From Planctomycetota bacterium (GTDB lineage: Bacteria > Planctomycetota > SZUA-567 > H5-PLA8), in the NCBI GenBank assembly GCA_023150555.1, contig JAKLKQ010000026.1, positions 1-64,000 on the forward strand: a DNA stretch of 64,000 nucleotides. The letters run 5' to 3'. The position numbers and the translations under genes are program-made. Numbering within the stretch: the stretch's first letter is position 1; every line of letters starts with the position of its first letter. The notes under the pieces were generated by a model that was not told where the DNA came from, did not search any database, and saw nothing but the letters and a program-made list of their open reading frames with translations. Shown here piece after piece: positions 56,831 to 64,000 of this stretch.

Positions 56831-56992
56831 ATATTATAGAGGAGCGGCTTGTCCGCGCCGGCCTGTACAACTTCCGCAATTCATTTGCGCTTCGCGAGTT
56901 ATGGGTTAAATCCGGCTGAAGAACATCTTCCAGGCCGGACGCTCCGGCCGCCGGTCGATACGTCCGGGCGGCGATTCGAGCGGCGGCCCGTT

Positions 56993-57020
56993 TTGCATCG
57001 GGCCGGACACGGCGTATACT
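56993..57020 (+). promoter_or_regulatory. Predicted promoter of the Clp-N gene
   Basis: TTGCAT (56993-56998) and TATACT (57015-57020) are spaced by 16 bases, about 70 bases before the ATG at 57089. The sequence is a fair sigma-70 match. Confidence 0.45.
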
Positions 57021-57088
57021 TCACTCAGCGGCCCGTAGGTGGCTCGGACTGCAGGGTGGCAGGGAAACGACCTACGGAGAGCCCCTCG

Positions 57089-57541
57089 ATGTCCAACACG
57101 GGCCCCAGCAAGCGCTACACCCCCGAAACCATCCAGGTGATCGCCGTCGCCAAGCAGTCGGTGATGGAATACAAGCACACGCACATCACGCCCGAGCACA
57201 TCCTGCTGGGCCTGCTGACCAACCGCGGGCCGACGATGCAAAGCGTGTGGAACATCGCCAACGCCACGCCCGACCAGATCCGCCAACTGGTGATCCAGCA
57301 CCTGCGCCCCGGCACCTTCCTGGTGCCCGAAGACCAGCTCACGTTCAGCGAGCGCGCCAAGCGCGTGATCGAGAACGCCGCCGAAGAGGCGCGCCGCTTC
57401 AGGACCGAGCAGGTCGCGCCGGAACATCTGCTGATCGGATTGACGCGCGTGAGCAACACCGTCTGCGGGGCGGTGCTGCGCGCGGTGGAATTGAACACCG
57501 AATCGGTGCGCGTGGCACTCAACCAGCCAGCAGCCGACTGA
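57089..57541 (+). CDS. Stand-alone double Clp-N domain protein
   Basis: The 150-residue product, from the ATG at 57089, has two Clp-N repeats: YTPETIQVIAVAKQSVMEY with HITPEHILLGLL, then FSERAKRVIENAAEEARRF with QVAPEHLLIGL. These are the substrate/adaptor-binding repeats at the start of ClpA/ClpC. No AAA+ domain follows. A full ClpC lies 2.3 kb away, so it may act as an adaptor or decoy for it. The end overlaps the convergent isomerase by 23 bases. Confidence 0.8.
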   Translation: MSNTGPSKRYTPETIQVIAVAKQSVMEYKHTHITPEHILLGLLTNRGPTMQSVWNIANATPDQIRQLVIQHLRPGTFLVPEDQLTFSERAKRVIENAAEEARRFRTEQVAPEHLLIGLTRVSNTVCGAVLRAVELNTESVRVALNQPAAD

Positions 57542-58385
57542 GCAGTTCCTTCGCGAGCTTCAGGCGGTCGTAGGTCGGCCGCTTGGCGCTGTGCCCCTCC
57601 TCGACCAGCCAGCCGTCGTAGCCGTGCTTCTTCAGGTGGTCGATCACGTCGGCCCAGTTGACGACGCCGTCTTCCAAGTCGGCGTCCTCGTAGTCCCACA
57701 ACTGGCAGCCGCGGTCGGCCTTCTCGCCGCGCAGCCACTTGGCGTTCTTGACGTGGACCTCGGCCAGGTACGGACCCAGGATGTTCAGCGCGGTGCGGAC
57801 GTTCTCCCAGCCTTCGCGGACCATGTTCGCCGGGTCGTACAGCACGCCGACGTCCTTCGGGTCGATGCCCTTCAGGAACGCGACGACGCCGCTGGCGCTG
57901 GGGAACGGCGTGCCGTTGTGCAGCTCCAGGCAGGGGCGCACCCCGGCCTTCCTGGCCTCGGCGACCAGCTCCTTGTATCGGCCGCGCGCCGCGTCGAGGA
58001 ACTTCGGCATGTCGAAGACCTCGTCCTTGGGCATGGCCTCGCTTCCCACGCGCACGTTGCGGATGCCGAGCTTGCCGCAGGCCTGCACCATCTTCACGGC
58101 GCGGTCCATCTCGCCGGTCTTGGTGTAGCTGGCAACGCTGGTGATCTCGAGCCCCGCGTCCTTGGCGGGCTTCAGCGTGCCGGCGGGATCGGCGAAGAAG
58201 GCCGTCTCGGCAAGGCCGCCCTTGTTGTTGCTCCACGGGTTGAAGGGCTTGGAGGGATCGTACTGCGCGCTGGCGTCGGGCACGATGCGCGGCTGCACGC
58301 CCTCGTAGCCCAGCGACTTGATCAGTTTGCAGGCTTCGGGAAAGGTGTACTCGGGAGTGAAAGTGGTGAAGGCGCCCAGGCGCAT
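57519..58385 (-). CDS. Sugar phosphate isomerase/epimerase (TIM barrel)
   Basis: The 288-residue product belongs to the xylose-isomerase-like TIM-barrel family (AP endonuclease 2 type). Seen: FTTFTPEYTFPEACKLIKSL at the N-terminus, CLELHNGTPFP with a metal-binding Glu in strand 5, GVLYDPANM, LAEVHVKNAKW with the metal His, and DHLKKHGYDGWLVEEG with the last metal Glu. The metal set is intact. It is followed upstream by a Gfo/Idh/MocA oxidoreductase, a common partner in sugar-derivative breakdown. The substrate cannot be told. Confidence 0.85.
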   Translation of the reverse strand: MRLGAFTTFTPEYTFPEACKLIKSLGYEGVQPRIVPDASAQYDPSKPFNPWSNNKGGLAETAFFADPAGTLKPAKDAGLEITSVASYTKTGEMDRAVKMVQACGKLGIRNVRVGSEAMPKDEVFDMPKFLDAARGRYKELVAEARKAGVRPCLELHNGTPFPSASGVVAFLKGIDPKDVGVLYDPANMVREGWENVRTALNILGPYLAEVHVKNAKWLRGEKADRGCQLWDYEDADLEDGVVNWADVIDHLKKHGYDGWLVEEGHSAKRPTYDRLKLAKELLSRLLAG

Positions 58386-58506
58386 CGCAGTCTCTCCTTT
58401 CAGAATGGTCTGGCTATCGGTTCATTCATAGCGCGCTCTGCGGGCGGGGTAAAACGCAAATGCCCCGGCGGAAGGACGGGTCCGAGCGCAGTCTGCGCGT
58501 GAGCGC

Positions 58507-59589
58507 CTACTTCAGCCGCGTCTTCAGCGCCACGGCCTGTCCTGACTTGGCGCTCTTAAGTCCCGCGAGCATGATCTCGGTAATGTGCCGCGCGGCCTGC
58601 GGCGTCTCCAGTTCGGGGCGCGTGCCGTTGCGGATGCACTCGACCCACTGTTCGTGCGCGTTCTGGAAGCGGTACTTGCTGCAGTCGACGTCGCTTTCGG
58701 TGGGCGGCACGTCCTCGCGGGTCTTGCTGGCGAGCTGGTAGAGCTTGGCGGTCGTCGGGCGGTAGCCGTACTGCTCGGCGCGTCCGAAACTGCCGTGCAC
58801 GGTCAGGCGCCCGGTGCGCGCGCCGTCACACCAGCCGGTCTCGGCGGTGGCGATTGTCCCCGACTCGAACTCGATCAGCAGCGACGCGGTGTCCTCGACC
58901 TGGCTGGGCTTGTCCAGGATCGCGGCCATGCCCATCACGCGCATGGCGCTGCCCAGCACGGCCACCAGCCGCGCGATGGCGTAGACGCCCATGTCGAAGA
59001 GCGCGCCCACCGCCGCCTCGCCGGCCTCGAAGAACCACAGCTTCTCGCCGGGCATCAAGGGTTCCTCGCCCAAAAGGTCGCGGACTTCCGCGTAGTAGAT
59101 CTCCGGGCCGCCGTGGCTGAAGCGCGAGTGCGCGCCGCTGACCTTGCCCAGCGCGCCTTCGGCGATCAGGTCGCGGATGGCCATCACGGCGGGGAAGTTC
59201 AGCTGCGGCAGGCAGTAGACGACGCGGTCGCTCTTCTCGCACGCGGCGACGAAGCGGTCGGCGTCCTCGATCGTACTGGCCAGGGGTTTCTGCATGAAAA
59301 CGTGCTTGCCGGCTTCCAGCGCCTTGATGCCCCACGCGACGTGCAGCGGGTGGGGCGTGGCGACGACGACGCCGTCGATCCTGGGATCGTCGATGACCGC
59401 CGCGAAGTCGGTGACCGGTTCGCCGCCGTGGCGCTTGGACAGCAGTTTCAGGCGGTCCATCTTGCGCCCAGCCAGCTTGGCGATGGTCAGGCCCGGGATC
59501 TCCTGCAGCTGCGGCAGGTGCAGTTTCGCGGCGATGCCGCCCGCGCCGATCACGCCGATGGCCAGCGGCTGGGGCTTGGATGCGCTCAT
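58507..59589 (-). CDS. Gfo/Idh/MocA-family oxidoreductase
   Basis: The 360-residue product, from the ATG at 59589, has the Rossmann motif IGVIGAGGIAAKLHLP (about 9-24), GVVVATPHPLHV and AGKHVFMQKPLAST. EKP is replaced by QKP, keeping the catalytic Lys, and the C-terminal alpha/beta domain has GALFDMGVYAI, where H is usual before the last Asp. It uses NAD(P) to oxidise or reduce sugars or related compounds. It is close to the isomerase gene (121 bases) and co-directional, so a shared pathway is likely. Confidence 0.85.
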   Translation of the reverse strand: MSASKPQPLAIGVIGAGGIAAKLHLPQLQEIPGLTIAKLAGRKMDRLKLLSKRHGGEPVTDFAAVIDDPRIDGVVVATPHPLHVAWGIKALEAGKHVFMQKPLASTIEDADRFVAACEKSDRVVYCLPQLNFPAVMAIRDLIAEGALGKVSGAHSRFSHGGPEIYYAEVRDLLGEEPLMPGEKLWFFEAGEAAVGALFDMGVYAIARLVAVLGSAMRVMGMAAILDKPSQVEDTASLLIEFESGTIATAETGWCDGARTGRLTVHGSFGRAEQYGYRPTTAKLYQLASKTREDVPPTESDVDCSKYRFQNAHEQWVECIRNGTRPELETPQAARHITEIMLAGLKSAKSGQAVALKTRLK

Positions 59590-59863
59590 TGGCGGGTCCC
59601 TCGTTTCAGTACGGCGAGCCCCAAATCTGGCGGAAATCGGCCCTCGAAGCCAGTCCCTTTCCGGCGCGGCACGGGATATGCGATAATCAGGTTGGAACCC
59701 CCTGCCGGGACCGGGGTTACGTGTCGAAACGACTCGATTCCGGGCCGGCCGGACAATAAGGGGGCCGAAAGCGGTCAAAAGTACGCTACTCAAAGCCCCC
59801 GGCGCGTCTTATCTTAGGCAGACGGGTCGGGTCCGCTGAGGGGCCCCGGAAGAGAGGAATCTC

Positions 59864-62503
<2,640 letters not shown>

Positions 62504-62534
62504 GCGTCACTCGACAACACCTACGCACATCACC

Positions 62535-62568
62535 CGGGCGGGCCCGAAAAGGCCCGCCCGATTTATTT
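62535..62568 (+). terminator. Strong Rho-independent terminator of clpC
   Basis: CGGGCGGGCC (62535-62544), loop CGAAAA, GGCCCGCCCG (62551-62560) then ATTTATTT. A perfect 10-bp GC stem with a T-rich tail, 31 bases after the clpC stop. Confidence 0.85.
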
Positions 62569-62635
62569 ACCCAATTGTGCCTTGTTGAAAGATCGCCTCC
62601 CCCTCGTATCCACGTCTGTCTGATAGAATGCCAAT

Positions 62636-63841
62636 ATGACCGATCCGGCCCCCTCCCGGCGCCGCCTGCGCTTTTCGCTGCGTAGTTCGCTGCTGCTCAC
62701 GCTGCTGATCGCTTCGGCCGGCACATTGTGGTTAAGCTGGGAGCCGTGGATCATAGAGCAAAGTCTTCACGCAAATGGCCGCTACGCGGACCGCGTACTC
62801 TTCCTGCCGGACAACCTCTTTGCGACCCACGCGCCCGGCTGCATTCGCATCTGGAAGGCGGATGCTTTCGAGCTTCTCCACGACATCAAAATGCAAGACG
62901 ACCGCGCCAGTTCGATGTGGATCCTGCCCGGCACGGAACTCCTGATGACTCTCTCCACTGGCGGCGCCATCGACGAGTGGGATCCGCGCACGGGCAAGCA
63001 CCTGCGGCGTGTGGTGCAGCGCTGCGTTTCCTCCGACGAATCGAGCATTAGCGCGCCCACCTGGAGCACCGACGGACGGCGCGTATTTGAATACCTATCG
63101 GAATCTGCCCAAGGCGGCGTCACGACCCTACGCGTAATCGACTACCGCACCGGCGAAACGCACTACCTCGACGCCTTCCCCAACCAAGGCGCGGGCACGG
63201 TGTTTACCTGCGATCTGTCGCCCGACGGAAAGTACCTGGCGCTCCTGCTCGACCTGGCCACAGCGGCCGGTCCCGAAAAATACGACGTCTCTCTCGTCCT
63301 TTGGGACCTGGACGCCCGAAAACAGGTGTGGAAGAAGGATCAGATCCAGACAGAAGAGACTTCCCTGCAGTTTGCGGAAGACAGCAAGACAATATGCCTC
63401 TATGCGTATCCGCCCGAAGCCGGATCTAAGACCTTCTTCGGGCTCCCCGATGGTGACGGGAAGCCCTTTGATCCACCTTCCTATGAACCAAAGACACCGC
63501 ACTCCCCGGACGGAAAGTATGCCATTGATCGCGGCATCAACGAGCTGCGCCTGCCAGGCGCAACGCATTACAACCCAAGCCGTTCGCCACTGATCCTAAA
63601 CGCCGAAACTGGCGAGCGCGCCATATACCTCGCGCAAACAGTGCATGAGATTCACGACTACGCGTTCGCTCCCGACGGACGCCTGGCCGTTGGCAAGGCC
63701 GACGGCACCATCGACATCTGGCGTTACAACCGTCCCGAGGCCTGGTGGGGCGTCGTGTGTGTACCCGGCTTCTGGCTGACTGTGATTTGCTTGGCGTTGT
63801 TCGCCTGGAGCCTGCGTAAGGACCGCAAGGAACTGGCTTAG
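62636..63841 (+). CDS. Membrane-anchored propeller-like protein, paralogue of the 53.4-kb gene
   Basis: The 401-residue product has an N-terminal membrane helix (SSLLLTLLIASAGTLWLSW), WD-type blades (about 50-350, e.g. IDEWDPRTGKHL, DLSPDGKYLALLLDL and FAPDGRLAVGKADGTIDIW) and a C-terminal helix in PEAWWGVVCVPGFWLTVICL and WSLRKDRKEL. The topology and tail match the gene after the RHS protein, but codon use here is GC-rich. It may sense or bind a ligand at the membrane. No enzyme motif is seen. Confidence 0.75.
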   Translation: MTDPAPSRRRLRFSLRSSLLLTLLIASAGTLWLSWEPWIIEQSLHANGRYADRVLFLPDNLFATHAPGCIRIWKADAFELLHDIKMQDDRASSMWILPGTELLMTLSTGGAIDEWDPRTGKHLRRVVQRCVSSDESSISAPTWSTDGRRVFEYLSESAQGGVTTLRVIDYRTGETHYLDAFPNQGAGTVFTCDLSPDGKYLALLLDLATAAGPEKYDVSLVLWDLDARKQVWKKDQIQTEETSLQFAEDSKTICLYAYPPEAGSKTFFGLPDGDGKPFDPPSYEPKTPHSPDGKYAIDRGINELRLPGATHYNPSRSPLILNAETGERAIYLAQTVHEIHDYAFAPDGRLAVGKADGTIDIWRYNRPEAWWGVVCVPGFWLTVICLALFAWSLRKDRKELA

Positions 63842-63849
63842 CGAATTGC

Positions 63850-64000
63850 TCAGTACCGCGGGACGCTGGAATCGACGTCCAGCGACCAGCGGTCGATGCC
63901 GCCGGTCAGGTTGTAGGCTTGCTGCGCGCCCTGCTGCGCCAGGTACATGCACACCTGCCCGCTGCGCATGCCGTGGTGGCAGTAGAAGACGTACGGACCG
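63850..64000 (-). CDS. Rhodanese-like protein, C-terminal part, cut by the window edge
   Basis: On the minus strand the frame entering from beyond 64000 reads PYVFYCHHGMRSGQVCMYLA and then YNLTGGIDRWS to a TGA at 63850. The active-site Cys loop is CHHGMRS, as in GlpE/rhodanese sulfurtransferases, which move sulfur from thiosulfate or persulfide donors. Only the last 49 residues lie in the window; the start is missing. Confidence 0.85.
   Translation of the reverse strand, partial: GPYVFYCHHGMRSGQVCMYLAQQGAQQAYNLTGGIDRWSLDVDSSVPRY

Overview
The window is GC-rich bacterial chromosome with several visibly AT-richer inserts. A complete general (type II) secretion operon, a ClpC unfoldase with a separate Clp-N protein, a membrane Ser/Thr kinase, a long secreted RHS/YD-repeat protein, and families of membrane-anchored propeller-like and small zinc-ribbon proteins suggest a Planctomycetota-type or related PVC-group organism. 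This is an inference from gene style; no rRNA or marker gene settles it.

Layout. 0-9.5 kb is accessory DNA: a secreted protein, an overlapping pair of unknown genes, a Ser/Thr kinase with its own promoter, an MCM-like AAA+ ATPase on the minus strand, an unknown gene, and a protein with DnaJ-type CxxCxGxG zinc motifs. 9.5-28.9 kb is a defence island on the plus strand with two modules. Module A has an SNF2-type helicase ending in a DUF3883-like domain, four small AT-rich embedded genes (one with a GGMGQ-type reader domain also found next to HNH nucleases), a DUF1156 DNA methylase, a UDG-superfamily protein and a DUF499 ATPase with an N-terminal HEPN-like RNxxxH domain. This gene set resembles helicase-methylase-ATPase (Hma-like) systems. 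The methylase is split by a 1,655-bp ISKra4-type element with a clean 9-bp target duplication; precise excision would restore one 993-residue frame. Module B is four overlapping genes with their own predicted promoter: a short SMC/Rad50-like ATPase with a CxxC pair at its apex, an unknown protein, a PD-(D/E)XK nuclease and a second DNA methyltransferase. I cannot match this set to a named system. The island's right edge carries a decayed tyrosine-recombinase C-terminus and a fragment of a gene whose intact relative lies at 55.7 kb.

29-35 kb holds a secreted repeat-poor protein, a minus-strand cluster of paralogous double-HTH proteins (two with a receiver-like C-terminus) with an HU/IHF-type protein, a 54-residue zinc-ribbon protein and a secreted helical-repeat protein. 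35.3-45.5 kb is the type II secretion operon, read L-M-K-C-D-E-F-G-H-I-J, with nearly every junction overlapping. 46.4-54.6 kb, divergent from it, holds a membrane-anchored protein, the 2,041-residue RHS protein with an AT-rich C-terminal tip, and a membrane-anchored propeller-like gene that could be an immunity or companion gene. 54.6-57 kb has small Cys-rich and unknown genes, a tRNA 3'-end remnant, and a zinc-ribbon/acyl-carrier gene broken by an in-frame TGA. 57-64 kb is housekeeping-like: a Clp-N protein, a sugar-phosphate isomerase/epimerase, a Gfo/Idh/MocA oxidoreductase, ClpC with a strong terminator, a paralogue of the propeller-like protein, and a cut-off rhodanese.
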